Shown: in pieces, positions 25,504 through 34,262 of the stretch
Layout: the number at the start of each line of letters is the position of its first letter
Position numbering within the stretch: position 1 is the first letter of the stretch
Assembly: GCA_019636195.1 (NCBI GenBank)
Contig: JAHBYA010000016.1
Location: 1-64,000, forward strand
Source of the DNA: Planctomycetota bacterium
GTDB taxonomy: Bacteria > Planctomycetota > UBA8742 > UBA2392
DNA length: 64,000 bases
Direction: 5' to 3'
The notes under the pieces: generated by a model
The model's database searches: none
Told to the model about the DNA's origin: nothing
What the model saw: only the letters and a program-made list of their open reading frames with translations
Made by a program: the position numbers and the translations under genes

Positions 25504-25953
25504 TTATTCCGCGCCTAGTGCCTGGTATTCCTTGAATGCCGCCTGGTACTCGGCGTTATCTTCAAACTTCTTCTTGCCTTCCGTGCTCAACCTGCCGTAT
25601 TCCGACTTCCAGTCTTTGAACATCACGTTCAGGTCCGTCACGTTCGGCAGCTTGTTGGTGTCGTGCTTGTTGCGGCTGTGCTTGATCTTGTACGTCAACG
25701 CCTTGTATATGTGCGCCCCCGTGCGAGCGTAGCTGTCGGGCAACTGGTCCTTCTTGAACTGCGAGAAGGCGGACTTGGCCTTGCTGTACTCGGCCTTGAA
25801 CTCGTTGGCAAAGCTCTGGCCCGGCTGCTCAACCACGCCTGGGCCTCCTGTCGGGTTGCTTTTGGTGCCGTTGGCCTGGGGCGGCGGAGCCACCGCACCG
25901 CCGCCGCAGCCGGCCAGGCCGAGCAGCAACATCGCAAGCAGTGCGTATCTCAT
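25504..25953 (-). CDS. Lipoprotein inside the ATP synthase operon
   Basis: 149 residues with the signal LLAMLLLGLAG followed by Cys of the lipobox (L-A-G-C). The start is preceded by ggaggcgacatg. The mature part has a Pro/Gln/Gly linker and then a helical domain with many Lys and Asp residues. No family is recognised. It lies 8 bases after atpH and 24 before atpA, so it is almost certainly transcribed with them. An exported lipoprotein between delta and alpha subunits is not part of the standard F1Fo operon. Confidence 0.75.
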   Translation of the reverse strand: MRYALLAMLLLGLAGCGGGAVAPPPQANGTKSNPTGGPGVVEQPGQSFANEFKAEYSKAKSAFSQFKKDQLPDSYARTGAHIYKALTYKIKHSRNKHDTNKLPNVTDLNVMFKDWKSEYGRLSTEGKKKFEDNAEYQAAFKEYQALGAE

Positions 25954-25961
25954 GTCGCCTC

Positions 25962-26504
25962 CTATGCCAACGACTGCGCAAGGTGCGTAAGCTTCGTGCG
26001 CAACGTATTGTCAATCGAGCGGTCGCCCAGGCGCACCTTTGCGCCGCCGATCAACTCGGGTTTGTGCTGGTAGTGCATCACCACTTCGCGCCCGCCGGAC
26101 ACAGCCGACAGCGTGGCCTTGAGGGTTTCGACCTCAGCAGCCTCGAACTCGGTGCCGCTTTCAACCCACGCGTGCACGCGGTTTTCGGCTTGGTCGCGAT
26201 AGATGTTGAATGCGGCGCAAATGTTGTCGAACTGCGGCTCGCGTCCCTTGCTGATCAGCACCTTCACGAAGTTCAGAACTTCCGGCGCCACCTTGCCCAG
26301 CAACGCGGCCTCCATGCCCTTCATTTTGGCGGGGCGCGGCACACGCGGGCTGGTGAAGAAGTCACGGAAGGTCTTGTCGTTCCATGCCGCCATCAGCAGT
26401 TCAAGGCCCTTCTGGACCTCGCCGACAATACCCTTCTCGCGCGCGGTCTCGTACAGCGCCGTCGCGTACACACGTGCTACCGGATCGGATTTGTTTGTCG
26501 CCAC
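25962..26504 (-). CDS. atpH: ATP synthase F1 subunit delta
   Basis: 180 residues from a GTG start at 26504. It follows the delta/OSCP pattern: N-terminal helix ARVYATALYETAREKGIV, and C-terminal TLKATLSAVSGGREVVMHYQ followed by ELIGGAKVRLGDRSIDNTL, which is the conserved GGxxxRxGDxxID-like end of delta subunits. It connects F1 to the b subunits. Upstream there is an 89-base spacer with repeats separating it from atpF. Confidence 0.94.
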   Translation of the reverse strand: MATNKSDPVARVYATALYETAREKGIVGEVQKGLELLMAAWNDKTFRDFFTSPRVPRPAKMKGMEAALLGKVAPEVLNFVKVLISKGREPQFDNICAAFNIYRDQAENRVHAWVESGTEFEAAEVETLKATLSAVSGGREVVMHYQHKPELIGGAKVRLGDRSIDNTLRTKLTHLAQSLA

Positions 26505-26507
26505 TTG

Positions 26508-26590
26508 CCAGGTTCCAGGTTCCAGGCTTCAGGTTTCGGGGCTGCGTCAGGGCGGTTCCCTGAAATCTCTACCCTTAACCTGAAACCAGC
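26508..26590. repeat. Short direct repeats between atpF and atpH
   Basis: The spacer contains CCAGGTTCCAGGTTCCAGGC, three near-copies of a 7-mer, and an inverted pair of GGTTTC with GAAACC further along. It is unlike the tight spacing of the rest of the operon. Possibly a small palindromic repeat element. Confidence 0.45.
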
Positions 26591-26593
26591 GGT

Positions 26594-27169
26594 TCAGTTC
26601 TTCATCAGTGTTGACGCTTCAATCGCTTCCCGGGCCAAACGCCGGTGGTCTTCGCCGGTCAGGGACTTTTCCAGCACACGGCCACCCGCCAGCAACGCCA
26701 GTTCAATGGCTGATTCGCGCAGCTCGGCCTCGGCTTTGCGGCGCATCTGGTCAAGCTCGCGCTGGGCGCGGTCGCGGGTCTCGCGGGCCGCAGCCTCTGC
26801 ATCGGCCGTGATCTTCGCCGCCGCCTCGCGCGCCGCCACCGTCGCTTCGTCGGTGATCTTCTTTGCGTCGGCGTGGGCGTTGCGCATCATTTCTTCGTGC
26901 TTCTTGAGCAGCACTTCTGCCTCGGCGCGCACCTGGTCGGCTTTGTCCAGCGCGTCCTTGATGCGCTCCTGCCGCGCGCCAAGTTGAGTGAGCATGATCG
27001 GGATGACTTTCACACCCAGCACCAGGAAGATGATGCCGAACGTGACGTACTCCCAGAACATCAGGTTGGCCGAAAAGTGCAGCACCTCATGCTGCGAAGG
27101 CTCACCGCCGGCGGCTGCCAGCGGCGCCGCGCAGCACAGCGCAAGCACCATCAGATCGCGAAGTCGCAT
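26594..27169 (-). CDS. atpF: ATP synthase Fo subunit b
   Basis: 191 residues from the ATG at 27169. The N-terminus is a signal-like hydrophobic stretch (LMVLALCCAAPLAAAG) followed by a single membrane helix, VTFGIIFLVLGVKVIPIML. The rest is a long charged coiled coil (RQERIKDALDKADQVRAEAE and repeated Ala/Glu/Arg heptads), the stator stalk. The extra N-terminal hydrophobic segment is longer than in E. coli b. Confidence 0.94.
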   Translation of the reverse strand: MRLRDLMVLALCCAAPLAAAGGEPSQHEVLHFSANLMFWEYVTFGIIFLVLGVKVIPIMLTQLGARQERIKDALDKADQVRAEAEVLLKKHEEMMRNAHADAKKITDEATVAAREAAAKITADAEAAARETRDRAQRELDQMRRKAEAELRESAIELALLAGGRVLEKSLTGEDHRRLAREAIEASTLMKN

Positions 27170-27228
27170 GTGTGTTCCTTCAGGTCATTGCCGAAGGGGC
27201 GGCAGAGCCGCCCCCTCGACGTGCATGA

Positions 27229-27522
27229 CTAGCTCTTGACGCCCTTCAGAATCTCGACGAACTGATCCGCGGCCGGAATTTTGCCGCCCGCGAAAATCAT
27301 CGCCAACAGGCAAACCACGATCGCGAACAGCGCCGCACCTTCCACAAACGCCGCCGTCACAATCGTCAAACCGCGGATGTCGCCTGTGCTGTCCGGCTGG
27401 CGGGCAATGCCCTCCATCGCCTGTCCAGCCAAACGGCCGATGCCGATGCCCGCGCCAATCGCGGCCAGACCGGCGCCGATGCCGGCTGCGCCGAAGGCCC
27501 AACCAAATCCACCAAAGTCCAT
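27229..27522 (-). CDS. atpE: ATP synthase Fo subunit c
   Basis: 97 residues from the ATG at 27522, with a good aggagc site. The first helix is GAGLAAIGAGIGIGRLAGQA, the loop is EGIARQPDSTGDIR and the second helix is VTAAFVEGAALFAIVVCLLA, containing the ion-binding Glu. The Glu is followed by Gly-Ala rather than Ser/Thr, which favours proton over sodium binding. Longer readings to 27777 run into atpB and are shadows. Confidence 0.96.
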   Translation of the reverse strand: MDFGGFGWAFGAAGIGAGLAAIGAGIGIGRLAGQAMEGIARQPDSTGDIRGLTIVTAAFVEGAALFAIVVCLLAMIFAGGKIPAADQFVEILKGVKS

Positions 27523-27619
27523 GTTCTGCTCCTGTGCTCGTTGTCGGTTTCCCTGTCCTCCGCAGTAGGCGCCTTCCCGGCCGGCGCCCCGCGCGGGTAA
27601 CGACCCGCGCGCACGCGGA

Positions 27620-28576
27620 TCAATGTTCCGGTACCAGGTACAAACCAAGGAAAATCGCCGAGAGGTAAGTGAAAATGTACGCCTGCAGAATGCCCACGAA
27701 GATCTCCAGCGCATACAGGGCAACACCCATGAACACCGTGGGTATGCCGGTCGCGATGCGCCAGGTTTCCGCGTCATTAGGGATCAGCAGGTTGATGAAC
27801 AGGAATGAAAGCAGCGAGCAGTGCCCCGCCGTCATGTTCGCGAACAGTCGCACAGCCAGCGCAAACGGCTTGATAAAGATGAAGCCGGCAAACTCAATGC
27901 CGAACAGCAGCAGCCAGACCATCAGGTCCATCGGCTTCCATGAAAACTTGTAGGGCACCAGGTTCTTGAAGAACCCGAAGATGCCCGCGCCAACGCCGCC
28001 TTCCTGGCGAATGCTCATGACGAACGCGCCCACGCCGTAAACAGTCAGCGTCATCAATGCCAGCGAGATCGTCACAAAAATCGCGCTGGTGGGCGTGGTG
28101 CTGCCGGGGATCAGGCCCATCAGGTTCAGCAGTGCGATGAAGCAGAACAGGCATACAAAAAACGGCACAAACTTGTCCGCCAGCCAGTGCTCGGGCAGCT
28201 CGTCGTGCTTGTGGTCGGCGTGGCCGTGATCGCCGTGATCATGACCGTGGTCGTGGTGGCCGTGCGGGTTCTTGATGCTGGGGCGCACCACCTGGTCGCG
28301 GATGAACAGCACAATCGGTTCAAGGAAGTTGCGCAGGCCCTTGGGCACGCGCGTGTTGCGCGCAAATGTCGCATAGCTGAAGCCGGCCAGCATGATCGCG
28401 CCCGCAATCCACATCATGATCACGTGCTGCGTGATATGCATGAACTCGGGCATTGTGCCGTTCCAGCCCTTTATGAAGGACTCGCCGTGTGCGCCCCAGT
28501 AGGTCACCCAGACCGTGTAGCGGTCGTAAAGGTGTTCCACCGGGTTGAAGCCGTCTGCGCCTGCACCAAGAAACAC
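27620..28576 (-). CDS. atpB: ATP synthase Fo subunit a
   Basis: 318 residues from GTG at 28576, with a clear aggaga site. The conserved Arg of subunit a is in FALAVRLFANMTAGH, and the final helices end ILQAYIFTYLSAIFLGLYL. The early segment has an unusual His/Asp-rich stretch, about 22 residues starting NPHGHHDHGHD and ending near HKHDELPEHW, before the second group of membrane helices. Such a stretch could bind divalent metal. About six hydrophobic segments are visible. Confidence 0.95.
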   Translation of the reverse strand: MFLGAGADGFNPVEHLYDRYTVWVTYWGAHGESFIKGWNGTMPEFMHITQHVIMMWIAGAIMLAGFSYATFARNTRVPKGLRNFLEPIVLFIRDQVVRPSIKNPHGHHDHGHDHGDHGHADHKHDELPEHWLADKFVPFFVCLFCFIALLNLMGLIPGSTTPTSAIFVTISLALMTLTVYGVGAFVMSIRQEGGVGAGIFGFFKNLVPYKFSWKPMDLMVWLLLFGIEFAGFIFIKPFALAVRLFANMTAGHCSLLSFLFINLLIPNDAETWRIATGIPTVFMGVALYALEIFVGILQAYIFTYLSAIFLGLYLVPEH

Positions 28577-28591
28577 TGTGTCTCTCCTGAC

Positions 28592-28981
28592 CTAGGCCGC
28601 CGCCACTTCGCGTCGCGGCGCGCGCCCGTACCGATAAACCTGCAAACCAAGCGAAAGCAGCACACCGGCAAAAAACGCCAGCGCAAACATCACCGGGCTG
28701 CCTGCACCCGTGAATGCCAGCACGAAAAAGCCGACCGCCAGCGCCACCATGCGCAGCAGAAAACCGCCCAGCACATGGCCCAGCGCAGCCGCCTTGCGCG
28801 GGTCACGAAAGGCCGCCCGCGTTGTGAACTCATTGAAAAGCATCAGCAGAAGCGCGACACCAAAACCGATGCCGGCACCGTACACCATGCCGCGGTCAAA
28901 CTCGGCCACCGCCAGCAACAGCACCACCGCGCCCGTCACCAGCAGCGCGAATGCAGCCATTGCGTAGGGTTGCCAGCTCAT
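28592..28981 (-). CDS. Small membrane protein, AtpI-like
   Basis: 129 residues from the ATG at 28981, whose ATGA overlaps the stop of the next upstream gene. Four hydrophobic segments are visible (AAFALLVTGAVVLLLAVA, YGAGIGFGVALLLMLFNEF, LLRMVALAVGFFVLAFTG, MFALAFFAGVLLSLGLQVY). Size and position just ahead of atpB match the ATP synthase I protein, a c-ring assembly factor, although identity is low. Upstream reading to 29113 is out of place. Confidence 0.7.
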   Translation of the reverse strand: MSWQPYAMAAFALLVTGAVVLLLAVAEFDRGMVYGAGIGFGVALLLMLFNEFTTRAAFRDPRKAAALGHVLGGFLLRMVALAVGFFVLAFTGAGSPVMFALAFFAGVLLSLGLQVYRYGRAPRREVAAA

Positions 28982-29349
28982 TTCTGTTCCTGCGAGTCCT
29001 GCAAACCTGACTTGCCGCGCTTGCCCTGTCCTGACTCCATGCGCGTCACAGTACGCACCAGCCAGGTCATTGCCGCGATTGCCCCGAGCACCGCCCCGGC
29101 CACCATCAGCCAAGGCGTGGTGTCCAACGCCGTGTCTGCCCAGTACCCCGCGCCCATCGGCAGAAGCATCAGCAGCAGAAACTGCATGCCGATGCCGGTG
29201 TAGCGCACATAGGCGTGCATGCCCGCCTGCTGCCTGCTGCGCCTTCGGCTGGCGTCGGACTGTCCCGATACCGCCGATTGCCGGAGCTTCTCCGCTTCCT
29301 GCTCAAGGCGCCGATACTGCTCGGGCTCAGGTGCCTCGGGCCGCTTCAT
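28978..29349 (-). CDS. AtpZ-like ATP synthase accessory protein
   Basis: About 123 residues from the ATG at 29349. A longer reading to 29556 adds an unconserved basic stretch. After a polar N-terminus (EPEQYRRLEQEAEKLRQ) there are two membrane helices, YTGIGMQFLLLMLLPMGAGYW and PWLMVAGAVLGAIAAMTWLV. This two-helix layout with a short DTTPW loop is the pattern of AtpZ/FoF1 subunit I type proteins involved in c-ring or magnesium handling. It overlaps the next gene by 4 bases and probably starts the operon; 29350-29581 has no gene and should hold the promoter. Confidence 0.75.
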   Translation of the reverse strand: MKRPEAPEPEQYRRLEQEAEKLRQSAVSGQSDASRRRSRQQAGMHAYVRYTGIGMQFLLLMLLPMGAGYWADTALDTTPWLMVAGAVLGAIAAMTWLVRTVTRMESGQGKRGKSGLQDSQEQK

Positions 29350-29581
29350 TTCGCCGTTCGGAGCCAAAGCCAAGCCCCTTTCCCGGCTAGGGGCCGGGAA
29401 CATAGCAGGGGGGGTAGCAGGGGTCAACCGCACAACAAAAAGGGATGGGGCCGCGCTAACCGCTGGCGCGGAAGTGACTTCCGCACACCTAAAACGACCA
29501 TACCGCGTGCGCGAAGGGCGGCGTGCCGGTCGTGCCGATGCGCCCCCGAAGAACACCGCTTGTGCACGCGCCGATCCGGCT

Positions 29582-30709
29582 TCAGTCCGTGCTTGCTGGC
29601 TCGACGAAGAAGGCTACGCTTGCCTGCGCGCACGTCTCGCGCATGGCCGTCAACTCAGCTTCCCTATCGCTGGCGTCGCCGTACGCCAGCGTCATTTCGT
29701 GCCCCCGGCGCCATTGCTCACGAGCCGACTGCCTGTCGCCCCGGCGCAAGAGCACCAGCGCGTACCGGCAACGGTCGTATCCCTCATAAGACCGATTGCA
29801 CACGGCCTGGTGCAACTCAAGCGCTTTCGCATAGCTTTCTTCAGCTTCCGCCAGCCGGCCCAACCCGGTCAGGATCATGCCTACATTTCCACGAACAATG
29901 CCGGCTGTGCGCCTATTGTCCGTTTCAAGCGCGACTTGGATTGCCGTTTCGGCGCAGTCCAGCGCTTCTTGCGCCCGCCCGAAGTCGGACAGGTACACGC
30001 AAATGTTGCCCAACGCGACAGACTCGCCGCGCCGATTGCCGGCCTGGCGATACATTTCAAGGGCCTGCTTCTGCAGCTCAAATGCGGCCTCGCGCCGGCC
30101 CCGAATGCGTTGCAGTCCTGCCATGTTGGTAACCGACATCGCCTCGACATCAGACTCGCCCGACATACGCGCCAACGCGAGGGCCTGGTTCAGCAACGAC
30201 TCTGCATCTGCAAGTTCGCCAAGGACGAACTTTGCCACAGCCTGCTTGTGGACCACGGACGCCTGAAGCTTCACGTCGCCCGAAGCCACCGCAAGCTCAA
30301 ATGCCCGCGCCAGCCGCTGCCCGGCCTGCCGGGCGCTGCCGGTGGTCAACATGACGTCCGCCGCGAGTTGCAGGGCCTGCGCCTGCCGTGCCGAGTCGGT
30401 TTCAAGACTCGCGGCCTGGTCAAACCAGCGCAGCGCAGACGGGTCATGCTTTGCACTTGCGAAACGGGCGGCCCGCCAGGTGTAGGCCAGCAGCGATTCC
30501 CTTAGCGCCGGGTCACCTGAGCGTTGCGCGTGCTCTGCCAACTCGGCTGCAAGCCGGTCCCGCAGCGGGTCGGGGTGAAGCTGCTCGATCAGTTTCAGCG
30601 CCAACCCATGAAGCCGCGCCCTGTCTACGGGCAGTTGCAGGTCATAGGCTGCGTCGCGCAGCACAGCGTGCCTGAAAACGTAGTCAAGTAGTCTCGCGGG
30701 CTCGTCCAT
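29582..30709 (-). CDS. TPR-repeat protein, family member 4
   Basis: 375 residues. It begins MDEPARLLDYVFRHAVLRDA and continues AYDLQLPVDRARLHGLALKL, the family signature with Ala-Val in place of Ala-Leu. About six TPR-like repeats follow (residues 130-340), with DVEAMSVTNMAGLQRIRG, GNRRGESVALGNICVYL and TAGIVRGNVGMILTGLGRL as helix-turn markers. It has no enzyme domain. It lies just downstream of the LpxL-like and small membrane protein genes on the same strand, and ahead of the atp operon. Confidence 0.85.
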   Translation of the reverse strand: MDEPARLLDYVFRHAVLRDAAYDLQLPVDRARLHGLALKLIEQLHPDPLRDRLAAELAEHAQRSGDPALRESLLAYTWRAARFASAKHDPSALRWFDQAASLETDSARQAQALQLAADVMLTTGSARQAGQRLARAFELAVASGDVKLQASVVHKQAVAKFVLGELADAESLLNQALALARMSGESDVEAMSVTNMAGLQRIRGRREAAFELQKQALEMYRQAGNRRGESVALGNICVYLSDFGRAQEALDCAETAIQVALETDNRRTAGIVRGNVGMILTGLGRLAEAEESYAKALELHQAVCNRSYEGYDRCRYALVLLRRGDRQSAREQWRRGHEMTLAYGDASDREAELTAMRETCAQASVAFFVEPASTD

Positions 30710-30730
30710 GGATCCATGCGCAACGGGCGC

Positions 30731-30991
30731 TCAAGCCGCTGCCTCGCTGGTTGCATACAGTTCCCAGAACAGGCCGTAGCCGTACATGCAGATATAGACC
30801 ATCACCAGTGTGATCGTACCGATCACGTACCACACATAGCGCGCAGCCGGCTGGTTGGTGTGCACTTCAAGCAGGCGGGCGGGCACCCAGATCCCGGCGA
30901 CGACGCCCACCGCGGTCGCCATGATCGTGATGATCACACGGATCCATGCAATGTTGCCCAGGAACTCGAACAGGTCGAACTCAGCCAACAT
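30731..30991 (-). CDS. Small two-helix membrane protein
   Basis: 86 residues from ATG at 30991. Two hydrophobic segments, VIITIMATAVGVVAGIWVPA and YVWYVIGTITLVMVYICMYG, with a short polar N-terminus (LAEFDLFEFLGNIAWI). No family recognised. It sits 12 bases after the acyltransferase gene, so it is in the same operon. Confidence 0.65.
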   Translation of the reverse strand: MLAEFDLFEFLGNIAWIRVIITIMATAVGVVAGIWVPARLLEVHTNQPAARYVWYVIGTITLVMVYICMYGYGLFWELYATSEAAA

Positions 30992-31003
30992 GGCGCCAGC
31001 TTA

Positions 31004-32026
31004 CTACAAGGCGCGGTCTTTTTCGCGCACCGGCACACTGACCAGTTCCTGCCGCTGCTCCGGCGTCAGGCGCTTGCCCAGATTGGCGTATCGATCGGGC
31101 CACTTCTTTTTGCGGCCTTTAAAGCGTCGATGCACCCAGAAGTACTGCTCAGGGTACTGCCGCACCACGCGCTCAAGGGCATCACGGTAGTCGCGCACGA
31201 TCTGCATGGGATCGGTGCCCGGAGCGTAGGTATGCATCTCCGGCGGCAGATACCGGAATGCAAATCGGTCGCCGTCGCGCACGCAGAAGTGAAAGCACAC
31301 GTCGCCGCCCGCGCGCAGCACAAGCCGTGTAAAGTCCGCCTGCCATGTGCACGGCACGCCGAAGAATGTTTCCACAGGCGCAAAGTCGCCGCCGTTCTGG
31401 TCAACCAGTGTGCCGACCTGCCGCTTGTCTTTGATCGCGCGCATGTACGCGCGCCCGCCTTCGTCGGCCTTGACACACTCGTTGCCCAGCGCGGCGCGCG
31501 CCCTGACCAGCCACCTGTCAAGCAGCGGCGGGCGCACCGGCTTGGCGATCAGGGTCAGCGGTGCGTGGCTCTCGGTGCGGCCGATGTTGAACGTGACGAT
31601 TTCGAAGTTGCCGATGTGTGCTGTCAGGTTGAACACCGCGCGCGGCTGGTTGTACCAGTCCAGAAACTCGCGCGCGTCAACGTCGGTGTGAAAGTACGGG
31701 CTTTCGCTGCCGGGCTTGAAGTAGCGAGGGATCAGCAGGTAGTCCACGAACTGGTACACGCTGTGGCGCAGCCCCAGCTTTGCAATGCGGGTTCGTTCAG
31801 CCCGGGACAGGTCGTGCAAACACAGATCGACGTTGCGCAGCGAGTATCCACGCACTTTGGGCATCAGCAACCACCCGATGCGCGCCGCCCAGCGCGCCCA
31901 GAAATAGGCCCAGCGCCAGCCGAAGATTGTCCACCAGAGTGCGCACCAGCGCATCGCAAGCTCAATCGGCACGCGCACGACCGCGCGATCCAGAAAGTGC
32001 ACTCCTTTTTGGTTCTGTTCGTCCAC
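31004..32026 (-). CDS. LpxL/HtrB-type lysophospholipid acyltransferase
   Basis: 340 residues, GTG start at 32026. It transfers a secondary acyl chain to a lipid A precursor in the inner membrane. The motif LTAHIGNFEIV gives the H-x4-E catalytic pair, DQNGGDFAPVETFFGVP the second conserved block and PEQYFWVHRRFKGRKK the third. An N-terminal amphipathic or membrane segment (CALWWTIFGWRWAYFW) is present. lpxK lies directly upstream (2 bases), which supports a lipid A role. Whether it acts on Kdo2-lipid IVA cannot be told. Confidence 0.9.
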   Translation of the reverse strand: MDEQNQKGVHFLDRAVVRVPIELAMRWCALWWTIFGWRWAYFWARWAARIGWLLMPKVRGYSLRNVDLCLHDLSRAERTRIAKLGLRHSVYQFVDYLLIPRYFKPGSESPYFHTDVDAREFLDWYNQPRAVFNLTAHIGNFEIVTFNIGRTESHAPLTLIAKPVRPPLLDRWLVRARAALGNECVKADEGGRAYMRAIKDKRQVGTLVDQNGGDFAPVETFFGVPCTWQADFTRLVLRAGGDVCFHFCVRDGDRFAFRYLPPEMHTYAPGTDPMQIVRDYRDALERVVRQYPEQYFWVHRRFKGRKKKWPDRYANLGKRLTPEQRQELVSVPVREKDRAL

Positions 32027-32028
32027 CG

Positions 32029-33099
32029 TTAGCCCAGCGCATTTGCCAGCGCACGACGCAGATCCTCTTCGCCCTTGAGAATCCGGAACTCCACGCGCAG
32101 TTCATAGATCGGCAATTCGGCGGTCATGTCCGGCGCCAGCGCACGAAGTTTGACCGCATCTTTCTGTGTGCACAGCGCCATCACCGCCCCAGCCTCTTTG
32201 CTGGCGCGAAGGAATGGTTCAATCTGGCGCTTGGCCAGGCGGGCGTCCATGTGCTGGTGATCGTCAAGCTGCAGCACGCCCACACCGCTGATCACGGCGC
32301 CCGCGGCCTCAAGCGTGCGCTGGAATCCCAGCGGGTTGCCGATGCCGCAAAAGGGCGCGACGGTCAGTCCTTTCAGGGCCTGGGGCGACAACTCTTCGTC
32401 GCCACCAAGCCGCACCAGCCGCAGGGGCGTGTGCGCGGCATGGGCCACGTCGCCGACGAAACCCTTGCAACGGATGGTGTCTTCAAGGTCGCGCAGGCGC
32501 TCAGGCGTTGCCACATCGGCGCGCGAAAACACGGCAAAGCGTGCGCGCCGCACACTGCGGATCGGCTCGCGCAGCAGGCCGCGCGGCAGCATGCGCCCGA
32601 AACCGAACGGGTTAAGCGAGTCAAACATCAGCACGTCCAGCCGGCGCCGCAACCGCACATGGCTGAAGCCGTCATCGAGCACAACCACGTCGGCGCCGTC
32701 GGCCTTGGCTTTGCGGGCGGCGGCCACGCGGTCCGGGTTCTGGATGTGCGGCACGCCCGGGCACAACTCCGCCAGCACGCGCAGTTCGTCGTTGCCGTCG
32801 TCGCCGCCCTTGTAGCCCCGTGAAACGATGCAGGGCTTGCGCCCCAGCAACAGCAGCGCGTTCACGACCCATGCGACCGCGGGGGTTTTTCCGGTGCCGC
32901 CGGTGGTCAGGTTGCCGACGCAGATCACGGGCACGCCCGCGTCATGGCGCTTGAACACACCCCACGAGTACAGCGCCAGCCGAAGCCCCGCGCCGCAGGC
33001 AAACCACCAGGACGCAAAGCGCAGCCACAGCCGCATCACGGCAGCGAGTACGCCGCGCCGACGGCCCGAGATCAATTCAATGAAGTCGCGCTGTTGCAC
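32029..33099 (-). CDS. lpxK: Tetraacyldisaccharide 4'-kinase
   Basis: 356 residues from GTG at 33099. LpxK phosphorylates the 4' position of the lipid A disaccharide at the inner membrane. The P-loop is GNLTTGGTGKTP, the family's signature, followed by VSRGYKGGDDGNDE and ADVVVLDDGFSHVRLRRRLD, including the DDGxQ-like segment (here DDGFSH). The N-terminal helix anchors it. Operon partner of the LpxL-like gene. This supports a lipopolysaccharide-bearing diderm. Confidence 0.94.
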   Translation of the reverse strand: MQQRDFIELISGRRRGVLAAVMRLWLRFASWWFACGAGLRLALYSWGVFKRHDAGVPVICVGNLTTGGTGKTPAVAWVVNALLLLGRKPCIVSRGYKGGDDGNDELRVLAELCPGVPHIQNPDRVAAARKAKADGADVVVLDDGFSHVRLRRRLDVLMFDSLNPFGFGRMLPRGLLREPIRSVRRARFAVFSRADVATPERLRDLEDTIRCKGFVGDVAHAAHTPLRLVRLGGDEELSPQALKGLTVAPFCGIGNPLGFQRTLEAAGAVISGVGVLQLDDHQHMDARLAKRQIEPFLRASKEAGAVMALCTQKDAVKLRALAPDMTAELPIYELRVEFRILKGEEDLRRALANALG

Positions 33100-33149
33100 G
33101 CATGGGGTTTAGCAAGCCGGGCCGGATTCGTCAGGCTGTGTTCCTGCCG

Positions 33150-34190
33150 CTACTCAAACAGTTTGCGGTACAGGTCGTCGATCAACTTGCGCTCGCGGGC
33201 GGTGACCTTGGTGCGGTCGATGGGCCGCTCGCCGCCGCCCTTCATGTCCGGGGCGTTGGGCGTTGCGCCCTCAAGCGGCCTGGCGTCAGGGTTGTAGATC
33301 CAGCGTGAACGATCGGTTTTGGCGGTGTCGCCGTCCGTGGCTTCAGGCCGGATTTTGTCAAAGTCGTTCTTGATGTCCGGGTCCTGCGGGGGCTCGGGCA
33401 CTTCCGGCTTACCCTGCTGGTCGCCGGTGCCGCCGCTGTCCGGCGTCTGTCCGTCGGGCTTCGGTTGCGGCTTGCTTTCGGGCGGGGCTTCGCCCGTACC
33501 ACCTTCAGCCTTGCCGCCGTCGGGCGCACCGGGCACCCTGCCTTCATCGCCGCCGCCGCCGCTGCCTTCCCCAGGCGTGGCGTCTTCTGCTTCCGCTTCA
33601 CTGCTGCCGGACTCGCCGGAGCCCTGGCCGCTGCTGCCGCTGGCCGGCTGCGGCGACTGTTCAGGCTGCGACGCAGCGTCGGCAATTGTGTCGGGGGGCG
33701 GGGCCTCGCGATCAAGCTGTGAAAGCGCCAGCGGCATGAGCGCCAGGATCAACGCCACAAGCAGCGGACCGAAGTGCCGCACCGGGGCGGCGGCCTTTTC
33801 ACGCCTGCCATCAAGTCCACCCGTGATCTTGCGCTCAAGGGCAATCTTGAACGGGCCCGTGCTCTCGAGGTACGCCGGCAGCGCGTCACCAAGGCCGAGC
33901 GCACGGTCCAGCAACAGTGCATAGTCGGGCGCCCCGGCCGCCCCCGGTCGCGCATATGCACGCAACGTGAGGGCCAAGGTCCCAGCCACCGCGGCCAAGG
34001 CCCCAACCGCCAGCAGCGCCAGCCAATACCATGCAGGCGGTCCAGCCAGTACCAGCGCCATGCCTGCGCAAGCAATCAGTGTGGCAGGCAGCACGGCCCA
34101 GCGTCCGCCCGCGTTGATCATCGCCGACAGCAGCCAGCGCCGCCGCGTGCGGTTTAGCGCCTGCAGAATCGGTTGCCCTTGCTCAGCCAT
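33150..34190 (-). CDS. Membrane protein with long disordered linker
   Basis: 346 residues. Three hydrophobic segments are visible (WAVLPATLIACAGMALVLAG, WLALLAVGALAAVAGTLALTL, LLVALILALMPLALS), then a roughly 150-residue low-complexity region of Pro, Gly, Ser, Glu and Asp, ending in a basic helical tail (DRTKVTARERKLIDDLYRKL). No family is recognised. The layout recalls accessory membrane proteins found near MoxR/Bat loci. It precedes lpxK by about 50 bases. Confidence 0.65.
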   Translation of the reverse strand: MAEQGQPILQALNRTRRRWLLSAMINAGGRWAVLPATLIACAGMALVLAGPPAWYWLALLAVGALAAVAGTLALTLRAYARPGAAGAPDYALLLDRALGLGDALPAYLESTGPFKIALERKITGGLDGRREKAAAPVRHFGPLLVALILALMPLALSQLDREAPPPDTIADAASQPEQSPQPASGSSGQGSGESGSSEAEAEDATPGEGSGGGGDEGRVPGAPDGGKAEGGTGEAPPESKPQPKPDGQTPDSGGTGDQQGKPEVPEPPQDPDIKNDFDKIRPEATDGDTAKTDRSRWIYNPDARPLEGATPNAPDMKGGGERPIDRTKVTARERKLIDDLYRKLFE

Positions 34191-34262
34191 CAGTATTGAA
34201 ACGCCGGAGACTCCGTTGCGGTTCCAGTGTCCTGTTGCCCGTGCAGGCGCGCAAGGCCAAAG

